Positions 1 to 5,003 of a stretch of DNA of 5,003 bases are shown here, piece after piece. The DNA comes from Pseudomonadota bacterium (GTDB lineage: Bacteria > Pseudomonadota > Gammaproteobacteria > Burkholderiales > Nitrosomonadaceae). Made by a program: the position numbers and the translations under genes. Under the pieces are notes generated by a model. The model saw only the letters and a program-made list of their open reading frames with translations. It was not told the DNA's origin and did no database searches. How positions within the stretch are numbered: position 1 is the first letter of the stretch; each line of letters opens with the position of its first letter. The DNA lies in contig JAFEEV010000227.1 in assembly GCA_018240935.1 (NCBI GenBank), positions 1-5,003 on the forward strand. Direction: 5' to 3'.

Positions 1-78
1 AATTGCACTTTTCCAATTTCCTCTTGGATCATGTGATCACTCATAAAATTTGTAGTCCCGCCGTCTGCCATCCCCGTA

Positions 79-194
79 GTTTTTGTCTTTTGTCTCAACA
101 GCAAGCGTGTGCTTCCCGATGCAGTATCAATCGCCAATCACAACGGTTGTCAGCCATGAGAAAAATCAACAGTATTTCGCGGTACACAATATAA
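79..194 (+). repeat. Decayed direct-repeat copy of the promoter/leader/start region found at 4516-4627
   Basis: This stretch aligns with 4516-4627 in the same orientation. Counted by hand, about 83 of 105 aligned bases are identical, with two 2-base insertions in this copy plus small gaps at the far end. The best block is 112-143 against 4545-4576, with 29 of 32 identical and all three differences transitions. The copy covers the region equivalent to the -10 box (TTTTGT here, TATAGT downstream), the leader, the start codon and about 12 codons. The Shine-Dalgarno site is lost: AAGGAG downstream corresponds to AACGGT here. Weaker similarity (13 of 22 bases) extends left to about 63. Similarity fades after about 194. 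It is probably a degenerate remnant, either of a lost paralogue or of a duplication of the downstream gene's 5' end. Confidence 0.8.
156..194 (+). pseudogene. Truncated 12-codon remnant of a paralogue of the gene at 4589
   Basis: The frame from ATG 156 reads MRKINSISRYTI and then TAA. The downstream gene begins MKKINDFSRYKNI, so 8 of the first 10 residues match or are conservative (the M, KIN and SRY positions are the same). The copy has no Shine-Dalgarno site and stops where the downstream gene continues for more than 125 further codons. No clear similarity continues in another frame after the stop, so a single frameshift does not explain the loss; deletion or replacement of the gene body is more likely. 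A functional 12-residue leader peptide is possible but unlikely without a ribosome binding site. Confidence 0.55.
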
Positions 195-263
195 CCGGCG
201 TCGGCACAAACCTTACTTTCTCCGCCGCGCCTTGCAAGCGATTGATATTGCATGACCATGAAT

Positions 264-283
264 TGTTAATGGTTTGTTTAACA
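264..283 (+). repeat. Short inverted repeat TGTTAA-N8-TTAACA
   Basis: Two perfect 6-base arms at 264-269 and 278-283 are separated by 8 bases. The dyad lies just upstream of the extended -10 candidate at 301-309. It could be a regulator binding site, but arms this AT-rich also occur by chance. Confidence 0.25.
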
Positions 284-300
284 GGTATGTAAGACTTTGC

Positions 301-309
301 TGATATAAA
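301..309 (+). promoter_or_regulatory. Candidate extended -10 promoter element
   Basis: TGATATAAA matches the extended -10 form TGnTATAAT at all but the last base. No good -35 hexamer lies 16-18 bases upstream, which is tolerated by extended -10 promoters. If used, transcription would begin near 315-317 and leave a leader of about 210 bases before ATG 528. AT-rich sequence yields such matches by chance, so this is a candidate only. Confidence 0.3.
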
Positions 310-374
310 TTTATTCTTCTTTTTGTTAATTTGTTTCCTCTTTTTGGATTCCTTCTGTATGAAATTAGAAATTC

Positions 375-380
375 TATAAT
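375..380 (+). promoter_or_regulatory. Candidate sigma70 -10 hexamer
   Basis: TATAAT is a perfect -10 consensus, but the sequence 16-18 bases upstream (around 351-358) has no recognisable TTGACA-like hexamer. If used, transcription would start near 387 and the leader would be about 140 bases. It could need an activator. Confidence 0.3.
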
Positions 381-440
381 ATTCATTGATATCGGGCGCT
401 TATTCAAACAAAAATATTAAGTTACATGATTTACCCGTTT

Positions 441-453
441 TTTCACGGTGAAA
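441..453 (+). repeat. Short inverted repeat TTTCAC-G-GTGAAA
   Basis: This is a perfect 13-base odd palindrome with 6-base arms around a single G. It lies downstream of both promoter candidates and about 75 bases before the regulator start. The form suits a small dimeric DNA-binding site. It is too short, and lacks a T-run, to be a terminator. Confidence 0.3.
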
Positions 454-514
454 GATTGCCGGAGAAGGATGCTGAAATGTAGGTAATTGTTTATTCATTA
501 TTATTGTTTGCAAT

Positions 515-520
515 AAGGTG
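515..520 (+). promoter_or_regulatory. Ribosome binding site that fixes the regulator start
   Basis: AAGGTG lies 7 bases before ATG 528. It favours that ATG over the in-frame TTG at 504, which has no comparable site. The choice also makes the receiver begin as expected, with MIGFIKILIVEDE. Confidence 0.75.
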
Positions 521-527
521 GGCAAGT

Positions 528-2969
528 ATGATTGGATTCATCAAGATACTCATCGTTGAAGATGAGAAGATCGTTGCGCTTGACCTGAAAAGACGTCTGA
601 CAAAATTAGGGTATCAGGTTACCGGCATGGCGGCTAACGGCCAAAAAGCACTGTCGCTGGTGGATCAGGAGCTGCCGAACATTGTCTTGATGGACATTCA
701 TATTCAGGGCGAAATGGATGGCGTTGAAGTGGCGGATCGATTACAAAAAGCACATAGTATTCCCATCATTTATCTGACCGCCTATTCCGAAGAAAAAACC
801 GTCACCCGGGCGAAAGCGACCAAGCCTTACGGTTATCTGTTAAAACCGTTTTCCGACAGAGAACTGCACATCATTATCCAAGTCACGATCGAGCGTTACG
901 AAAACGATATTCTGTTGAGAAAAAATGAGCAGCACTTTCGTCTCGCACTGGAAGCGGCGCGGCTGGGCACCTGGGAAGTAACGAGAGAATCTCGTGAAAT
1001 ATTCATGGGCAAAAGCCCGCAAGGAAATATAGAACCGATATCCGGCTGGGAAAGCTTCTTCCTTTCGATAGACGAAAATCACAAGCCGAAAGTAGCCGAT
1101 TTTATCGATAGGTTGCACACTAAAAAGGGTTCATCCGCCGAAATAGAATTCCGTGTCAGCCCCGATCCCGGGAAAAGTTGCTGGTACAAACTGTACGGCA
1201 AATCGTTTAAAAATAGCGATGCGGGAAAGCATCAGATCGTCGGCATCTTGCAGGAAACGACCGAGAGCCATCTGGCAAAAGACCGGCTGGCGCAAGCGGC
1301 GACTGTTTTCAATTGCGCTTCGGAAGGCATTATCATTCTGAACAAAAACAGGAAATTCAATTGCGCCAACAGTGCCTTTTACAAGCTCACCAAGTTTCAG
1401 CCTCATCATCTCCGCAATAAGGAATTGCCTTTTCTTACCAGCCTGTCCCTGGGCGAGAATACCTACAACAGTATATGGCAAGGCATAGAAAAGCACGGTC
1501 ATTGGCGCGGAGAAATCACGGCGTGCAAAAAAAATAACGAAACCATGTATGTCTGGCTGACGATCGGGCTCATTCCCGTCGACGCGAGCGAAGAACAGCA
1601 ATTCGTCGTCATGATCTCGGATATCACGCCGATTCGTGAAACGCAGGAACAGTTATCGCATATCGCTTACTACGATAGCCTGACCAACCTGCCCAACCGG
1701 ATGTTGATCATGGACCGGCTGCGATTGGCGCTGGCCAAAGCGATACGCAGCTCCTCGTTCCTTGGCGTGCTGTTTATCGATCTGGATAATTTTAAAAGAA
1801 TCAATGACACCCTCGGGCATGCGCACGGCGATTCCATGCTTTGCTTTGTCGCCCAGAGAATGCTTTCGGTGCTGCGGCAAAGCGATACATTGGGGCGGTT
1901 AGGCGGCGATGAGTTCATCGTTATCGTAACCAATGCCGAATCCCGCGACGCTTTGATAACCGTCGCCGAGAAAATACTGGAATGCCTTTCCCATCCGGTA
2001 GTCATCAGCAATATGGAAATCGTGCCGTCGTGCAGCATCGGGATCAGCGAGTACCCCGATCATTCCTCGCATCACGATGAATTGGTGCAAATGGCGGACA
2101 CGGCCATGTACGAAGCGAAAAACAAAGGGCGCAACAGTTACGCTTTCTATCATCCGTCTTTGAAGCAAAAAGCCGCCCATTACTTAACGCGAGAGCGGGA
2201 GTTGCATCATGCTTTAATCCGGAATGAATTTCTGCTGCATTATCAACCCCAGTTTTCTTTATCGCAGAACAAGATCACCGGGGTGGAAGCGTTGATCCGC
2301 TGGCTGCATCCGGTAAAGGGGCTGTTATCACCCGCTGAAATAATTCCGGTTGCCGAATCGAGCCGGCTGATCGTGGAAATCGGCAATTGGATTCTGACGG
2401 AAGCCTGCAAGCAGCTTGCGCAATGGCGGGCTGGAGGTTTCAGCGAGCTGCGCGTGGCCGTGAATATTTCCATACGCCAGCTTGCGGACAAGGATTTGCA
2501 GCAATTTATCGCAAAGCTACTGCAGCAATATTCTTTGCCGGCCCATGCGCTGGAACTGGAAATCACCGAATCCTGTCTGCAAAATGAGTTGATCTATATT
2601 AAGTGCCTGGAGCAACTGGAGGGATTGGGCATACCGATTTCCATCGATGATTTCGGCACCGGCTATTCCTGTTTGAGTTCATTGAAAAATCTTCCAATCA
2701 ACCGGTTGAAAATCGACCAAAGCTTTGTCAAGGGGATACCGTATGACACGAATGATTGCGCCATAGCGGCGGCTATTCTGGCGCTGGCTCAAAAACTCAA
2801 TCTGCAGGTAACGGCTGAGGGTATCGAAACATTCAAGCAAGCGGATTTTCTGGGCGAGCTCGGGTGCGACGAGTTGCAGGGTTATTTCCTCAGCAGGCCG
2901 GTCGATGCCGAGCGAATCCCTTATCTGCTGCGGAAATTGCCGGATCGTTTGAATACCTTGAAGTTTTAG
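528..2969 (+). CDS. Response regulator with receiver, PAS, GGDEF and EAL domains (cyclic di-GMP turnover)
   Basis: A cytosolic protein of 813 residues with no membrane segments. The CheY-like receiver covers about 4-125, with acidic pocket E11/D12, phospho-acceptor D56, T84 and K106. Two PAS-like regions follow (about 133-250, beginning RLALEAARLGTWE, and about 253-375). The GGDEF domain (about 377-545) has metal and substrate residues D418, N426 and D435, the motif GGDEF at 459-463, and an intact RxxD inhibitory site at 450-453. The EAL domain (about 565-805) has E587 of EAL, N646, E678, D707/D708, K728, E764 and Q784, with spacing closely matching active phosphodiesterases such as RocR. Both cyclic di-GMP synthesis and hydrolysis are therefore possible on sequence grounds; which dominates cannot be told. 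ATG 528 is chosen over TTG 504 because AAGGTG lies 7 bases upstream. The kinase gene follows 34 bases after the stop, so the two are probably co-transcribed and cognate. Confidence 0.95.
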   Translation: MIGFIKILIVEDEKIVALDLKRRLTKLGYQVTGMAANGQKALSLVDQELPNIVLMDIHIQGEMDGVEVADRLQKAHSIPIIYLTAYSEEKTVTRAKATKPYGYLLKPFSDRELHIIIQVTIERYENDILLRKNEQHFRLALEAARLGTWEVTRESREIFMGKSPQGNIEPISGWESFFLSIDENHKPKVADFIDRLHTKKGSSAEIEFRVSPDPGKSCWYKLYGKSFKNSDAGKHQIVGILQETTESHLAKDRLAQAATVFNCASEGIIILNKNRKFNCANSAFYKLTKFQPHHLRNKELPFLTSLSLGENTYNSIWQGIEKHGHWRGEITACKKNNETMYVWLTIGLIPVDASEEQQFVVMISDITPIRETQEQLSHIAYYDSLTNLPNRMLIMDRLRLALAKAIRSSSFLGVLFIDLDNFKRINDTLGHAHGDSMLCFVAQRMLSVLRQSDTLGRLGGDEFIVIVTNAESRDALITVAEKILECLSHPVVISNMEIVPSCSIGISEYPDHSSHHDELVQMADTAMYEAKNKGRNSYAFYHPSLKQKAAHYLTRERELHHALIRNEFLLHYQPQFSLSQNKITGVEALIRWLHPVKGLLSPAEIIPVAESSRLIVEIGNWILTEACKQLAQWRAGGFSELRVAVNISIRQLADKDLQQFIAKLLQQYSLPAHALELEITESCLQNELIYIKCLEQLEGLGIPISIDDFGTGYSCLSSLKNLPINRLKIDQSFVKGIPYDTNDCAIAAAILALAQKLNLQVTAEGIETFKQADFLGELGCDELQGYFLSRPVDAERIPYLLRKLPDRLNTLKF

Positions 2970-3003
2970 GTAGCCTTTATTAACTCCGGAATTCAATCCA
3001 GCC

Positions 3004-4398
3004 ATGCCGCCCGCCCGATTCAAAAGTTTCAGCAATACCGAAGAAATGATGCACCTTGCCGTGGAGGCCTCGCCGAATGGTGTGGTCATGACCAATTGCG
3101 ACGGAAAAATCGTCATGGTGAATTCCGCCACGGAAAAGCTGTTCGGCTATTCCCGCCGGGAACTGATCGGTCAGTCTCTCGAAATGCTTATCCCGGAACG
3201 ATTCCGTTCCCATCATCCGGAGTACCGGCAAGCTTATATCAGCGAATCGAAATCCCGCCCGATGGGGCATGGCAGGGATCTGTACGGATTGCACAAGAGC
3301 GGCAAGGAATTTCCGGTCGAGGTCGGATTGAACCCGGTCGAGACCGAGCATGACGGCGTTTTCGTGCTCGCCGCCATCGTCGATATCACCGATCGCAAGC
3401 ACGCGGAGGAAATGATACACCTGGCCGTCGAAGCTTCTCCGAACGGGATGGTAATGGCCAATCACGAAGGAAAAATCATGATGGTGAATACAATGACCGA
3501 GGTGCTTTTCGGTTACCGGCGCGAAGAACTGCTGGGGCAATCGATCGAGATTTTGATACCGGAATCGCATCGCACCCATCATCCCGCCTTACGAAGCAAT
3601 TATCTAAAACAGCCAAGTACGCCCGCCATGGGGCATGGCAGGGATCTTTACGGCCTCCATAATACTGGCAAGGAATTTCCGGTCGAAGTGGGTTTGAATC
3701 CGATCCGGACACCCAGGGGGGTGATGGTGCTCGCTTCGGTCATTGATATTACCGAGCGTAAGCATCAGGAGGAACAACTCAAAGCGGCGTTAAAGGAAAA
3801 AGATTTGTTGCTGGCGGAAATACATCACAGGGTTAAAAACAATTTGCAAATTATCGATAGCTTGCTCGGTATGCAATCCGACATGGTAGAAAACAGTACC
3901 GCCCTGTCCGTTTTGAAAGAGAGTCAGAACCGGGTGAAATCGATGGCTCTGATTCATCAAATTTTGTATCAATCGCTGGATTTCTCCCGTGTCGATTTTG
4001 CCAGTTTCATCCAATCCCTGGTCGACAATTTGACCGTTTCCTATGCGTTGAACACGTCGAAAATCGCCTTAAATATCGACACCGATGAGGTGCTTCTGCC
4101 GATCGACATCAGTATTCCCTTGGGATTGATTCTGAATGAGCTTTGCACCAACGCGATGAAGTATGCATTTACGGAAGGACGGGCGGGAAAAATCGATATC
4201 AGTCTGAAATATCAGAGTCCGGGGCAGTTGCTGGTGTGCATCAGCGATGACGGGATAGGCATACCGGACGATTTTGACATTGAGAATGCCCCATCTCTGG
4301 GGTTGCAACTGGTCCAGCTGCTCAGCGAGCAGATTTCGGCAAAACTCACCATTCGCCGCAAGAATCCGACCAGTTTTTCGCTGGTTGTACCGCTATAA
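3004..4398 (+). CDS. Soluble PAS-PAS-HisKA_2 sensor histidine kinase
   Basis: A cytosolic protein of 464 residues with no signal peptide or membrane segment. Two tandem PAS domains (about 13-133 and 135-254) are about two-thirds identical. A short linker (LKAALKEKDLLLAE) leads to a HisKA_2 H-box, EIHHRVKNNLQ, where H275 of the H274-H275 pair is the likely phospho-acceptor. The HATPase domain (about 360-464) has N-box residues N378, E379 and N383, the DDGIGI motif at 415-420, and a glycine box around G433. It should autophosphorylate in response to a cytoplasmic ligand and pass the phosphoryl group to the receiver encoded just upstream. ATG 3004 is the first possible start after an in-frame TAG at 2971. 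It has no good Shine-Dalgarno site (only GGA, 13 bases away), so translation may depend on coupling to the upstream gene. ATG 3046 is an alternative start at the edge of the first PAS. Each PAS has a FixL-like His/Arg pair (H71/R91 and H193/R213). Confidence 0.93.
   Translation: MPPARFKSFSNTEEMMHLAVEASPNGVVMTNCDGKIVMVNSATEKLFGYSRRELIGQSLEMLIPERFRSHHPEYRQAYISESKSRPMGHGRDLYGLHKSGKEFPVEVGLNPVETEHDGVFVLAAIVDITDRKHAEEMIHLAVEASPNGMVMANHEGKIMMVNTMTEVLFGYRREELLGQSIEILIPESHRTHHPALRSNYLKQPSTPAMGHGRDLYGLHNTGKEFPVEVGLNPIRTPRGVMVLASVIDITERKHQEEQLKAALKEKDLLLAEIHHRVKNNLQIIDSLLGMQSDMVENSTALSVLKESQNRVKSMALIHQILYQSLDFSRVDFASFIQSLVDNLTVSYALNTSKIALNIDTDEVLLPIDISIPLGLILNELCTNAMKYAFTEGRAGKIDISLKYQSPGQLLVCISDDGIGIPDDFDIENAPSLGLQLVQLLSEQISAKLTIRRKNPTSFSLVVPL
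3040..3768 (+). repeat. Tandem intragenic duplication of a PAS-coding unit, period 366 bases
   Basis: Codons 13-133 and 135-254 of the kinase form two copies of one unit. About 80 of 121 aligned residues are identical, counted by hand. Two 20-base stretches are identical between copies: 3262-3281 with 3628-3647, and 3301-3320 with 3667-3686, both at an offset of 366. The first encodes the MGHGRDL motif and the second the GKEFPVE motif. The signature of the PAS subfamily, IPE then HHP then MGHGRDLYGLH then GKEFPVEVGLNP then DIT, is kept in both copies. The pattern shows duplication within the gene, with later divergence or partial gene conversion. Confidence 0.85.
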
Positions 4399-4515
4399 AA
4401 CGATTGCAATCTGAATAGCTTTCCGGATTCTTGCGCCATTTTCTTCCGCCAATCGAGGAAACGGCTGAAGGAAGGCGGATGGAATAATACGGCCGCTTGG
4501 TTTGACGCTCGCGCC
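4399..4515. other. Intergenic stretch between the kinase and the third gene's promoter
   Basis: No gene is seen here. A perfect 10-base palindrome, GATTGCAATC, lies at 4402-4411 just after the kinase stop. TCCGCC at 4445-4450 can pair with GGCGGA at 4474-4479 across a 23-base loop. Neither is followed by a T-run, so neither looks like a Rho-independent terminator, and readthrough from the kinase into the third gene cannot be excluded. The last bases contain the -35 box of the next promoter. Confidence 0.5.
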
Positions 4516-4530
4516 GCTTTTGCCTATAGT
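4502..4530 (+). promoter_or_regulatory. Sigma70-type promoter of the third gene
   Basis: TTGACG at 4502-4507 and TATAGT at 4525-4530 are separated by exactly 17 bases. Each hexamer differs from consensus at one position. Transcription would start near 4537 and leave a leader of about 52 bases before ATG 4589. The equivalent positions in the upstream copy read CTGCCA and TTTTGT, so that promoter is decayed. Confidence 0.75.
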
Positions 4531-4627
4531 CTCAAGCAAGCGTTCTTCCCGATGTAGCATCAACCGCCAATCACAAGGAGCGTCCGTCATGAAGAAAATC
4601 AACGACTTTTCCCGGTACAAAAATATC
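4516..4627 (+). repeat. Intact copy of the direct repeat also found at 79-194
   Basis: This copy spans the -10 box, the leader, the Shine-Dalgarno site and the first 13 or so codons of the third gene. It matches 79-194 at about 80% overall and 91% in the leader block 4545-4576. The conserved leader contains a tiny hairpin, GATG-TAG-CATC (4551-4561). In the upstream copy the stem stays pairable as GATG-CAG-TATC, with one G-U pair. The two copies flank the whole two-gene signalling operon. Confidence 0.8.
4575..4580 (+). promoter_or_regulatory. Strong ribosome binding site of the third gene
   Basis: AAGGAG lies 8 bases before ATG 4589. It fixes the start of an open frame that would otherwise be judged only by its lack of stops. 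The corresponding bases of the upstream copy (143-147 region) are mutated. Confidence 0.8.
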
Positions 4628-5003
4628 CTGCCGTACGATAGCGAGATTTTCGGCGTGTATCAGCCGATGATCGGGTGGAAATCGAAGCGCATCAAGCAGC
4701 GTATCGACAAGGGCTTCAGCGCGGATTTGAGCAAAGCGCGCGAGCAACTGTTCAAACGTTTTCGCGGCAATTTCGAGATGGTGCTGGACGAGCGCGGCGT
4801 GCTGCAAAAGATCACGCGGCTGGAAACGGGGGGCAGCGACGTGCCGCGCAAGGGGGCCTATGGTGCAATGGGCAGTTTTGTCATCGAAAACTTGACGCGC
4901 GAATTGCCGCCGCTGGAGCGCTACGACGAGCGTATTTGGGATAGGCTGATCGATGCCGATCGCATCAAGACTACATTGAATCAGGATGTGATTTCCCAGG
5001 TGA
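4589..5003 (+). CDS. Unrecognised protein, 5' part only (runs off the window)
   Basis: The frame is open for 138 codons from ATG 4589 to the window edge. It has a near-consensus promoter and a strong Shine-Dalgarno site, so it is very likely a real gene. The N-terminus reads MKKINDFSRYKNILPYDSEI, followed by FGVYQPMIGWKSKR and a charged, probably helical stretch (about residues 31-62, rich in K and R). After that come LDERGVLQKITRLETGG and a GAYGAMGSFVIENL segment. No signal peptide, membrane segment or catalytic motif that I can name is visible. I do not recognise the family and assign no function. It has its own promoter, so it is probably a separate transcription unit from the signalling pair. 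A truncated relative of its 5' end lies at 156-194. Confidence 0.85.
   Translation, partial: MKKINDFSRYKNILPYDSEIFGVYQPMIGWKSKRIKQRIDKGFSADLSKAREQLFKRFRGNFEMVLDERGVLQKITRLETGGSDVPRKGAYGAMGSFVIENLTRELPPLERYDERIWDRLIDADRIKTTLNQDVISQV

Larger units (their letters stand above)
195..527 (+). promoter_or_regulatory. AT-rich non-coding control region upstream of the signalling operon
   Basis: There is no convincing gene here. G+C is about 30% over 241-480, against roughly half in the genes; 195-240 is richer in G+C. The region holds an extended -10-like element (301-309), a consensus -10 hexamer (375-380), a T-rich run (311-345), inverted repeats at 264-283 and 441-453, and a start-stop codon pair at 477-482. 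Its position and composition fit the promoter and 5' leader of the regulator gene. No Rho-independent terminator is visible. Confidence 0.55.

Noticed and set aside
27..38. GATCA-TG-TGATC palindrome near the left edge
   Set aside because: Arms of only 5 bases, no extension, and no gene context to give it meaning.
3..194. 63-codon open frame on the + strand at the left edge
   Set aside because: It begins at a TTG with no ribosome binding site and its sequence looks random; only its last 12 codons, from ATG 156, resemble the downstream gene.
201..217. Sigma54-like promoter (GGCAC followed by TTAC)
   Set aside because: The -12 element lacks the required GC, so the match is only to half of the motif.
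213..407. 64-codon minus-strand open frame in the AT-rich region
   Set aside because: No ribosome binding site or recognisable sequence, and composition typical of non-coding AT-rich DNA.
504..527. Upstream TTG start for the regulator at 504
   Set aside because: It has no Shine-Dalgarno site, whereas ATG 528 has AAGGTG at 7 bases and starts the receiver at the usual point.
1131..1601. 156-codon open frame on the minus strand inside the regulator gene
   Set aside because: It is a shadow of the strongly supported GGDEF-EAL regulator and shows no protein-family features of its own.
2980..3582. 200-codon open frame on the minus strand across the kinase start
   Set aside because: It lies antisense to the PAS repeats, has no ribosome binding site or recognisable domain, and shows an internal repeat only because the + strand does.
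4445..4479. Possible terminator hairpin after the kinase
   Set aside because: The stem is 6 pairs with a 23-base loop and no T-run follows on either strand.
1..5003. CRISPR arrays, tRNA or rRNA genes, insertion sequences, phage or toxin-antitoxin genes
   Set aside because: I found no repeat-spacer pattern, no cloverleaf or rRNA-like sequence, and no transposase or phage-like coding sequence.

Overview
The window reads as chromosomal DNA of a Gram-negative proteobacterium. The genes have mixed, roughly 50% G+C codon use, Shine-Dalgarno sites of the AAGGAG type, one sigma70-like promoter, and a long PAS/GGDEF/EAL regulator of the kind abundant in gammaproteobacteria. The general style would suit a methanotroph-like gammaproteobacterium (Methylococcales), but that is an impression and not shown by the sequence.

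Layout, all on the + strand. Bases 1-78 hold nothing I can identify. Bases 79-194 are a decayed copy of the promoter, leader and first codons of the gene that begins at 4589. Bases 195-527 are an AT-rich stretch (about 30% G+C over 241-480) with candidate -10 elements and small inverted repeats, and probably form the control region of the operon that follows. Bases 528-2969 encode a response regulator with a receiver, two PAS-like regions, GGDEF and EAL. After a 34-base gap, 3004-4398 encode a soluble PAS-PAS-HisKA_2-HATPase histidine kinase. Bases 4399-4588 contain a good sigma70-type promoter and leader for a third gene. That gene starts at 4589 and runs off the window edge; I do not recognise its product.

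How they probably work together: the kinase senses a cytoplasmic signal through two closely related PAS domains, phosphorylates itself on a HisKA_2 histidine, and passes the phosphoryl group to Asp56 of the neighbouring regulator. The regulator would then change cyclic di-GMP through its GGDEF (synthesis) and EAL (hydrolysis) domains, both of which keep their catalytic residues. Both kinase PAS domains carry a His and an Arg spaced exactly as the haem-ligand His200 and distal Arg220 of FixL, so haem-based oxygen sensing is a testable possibility.

The most unusual structural point is that the two-gene signalling operon lies between two copies of the same promoter/leader/start region. The downstream copy is intact and leads into a long open frame. 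The upstream copy has lost its ribosome binding site and stops after 12 codons. This suggests a paralogue remnant or an insertion/duplication event at this locus.
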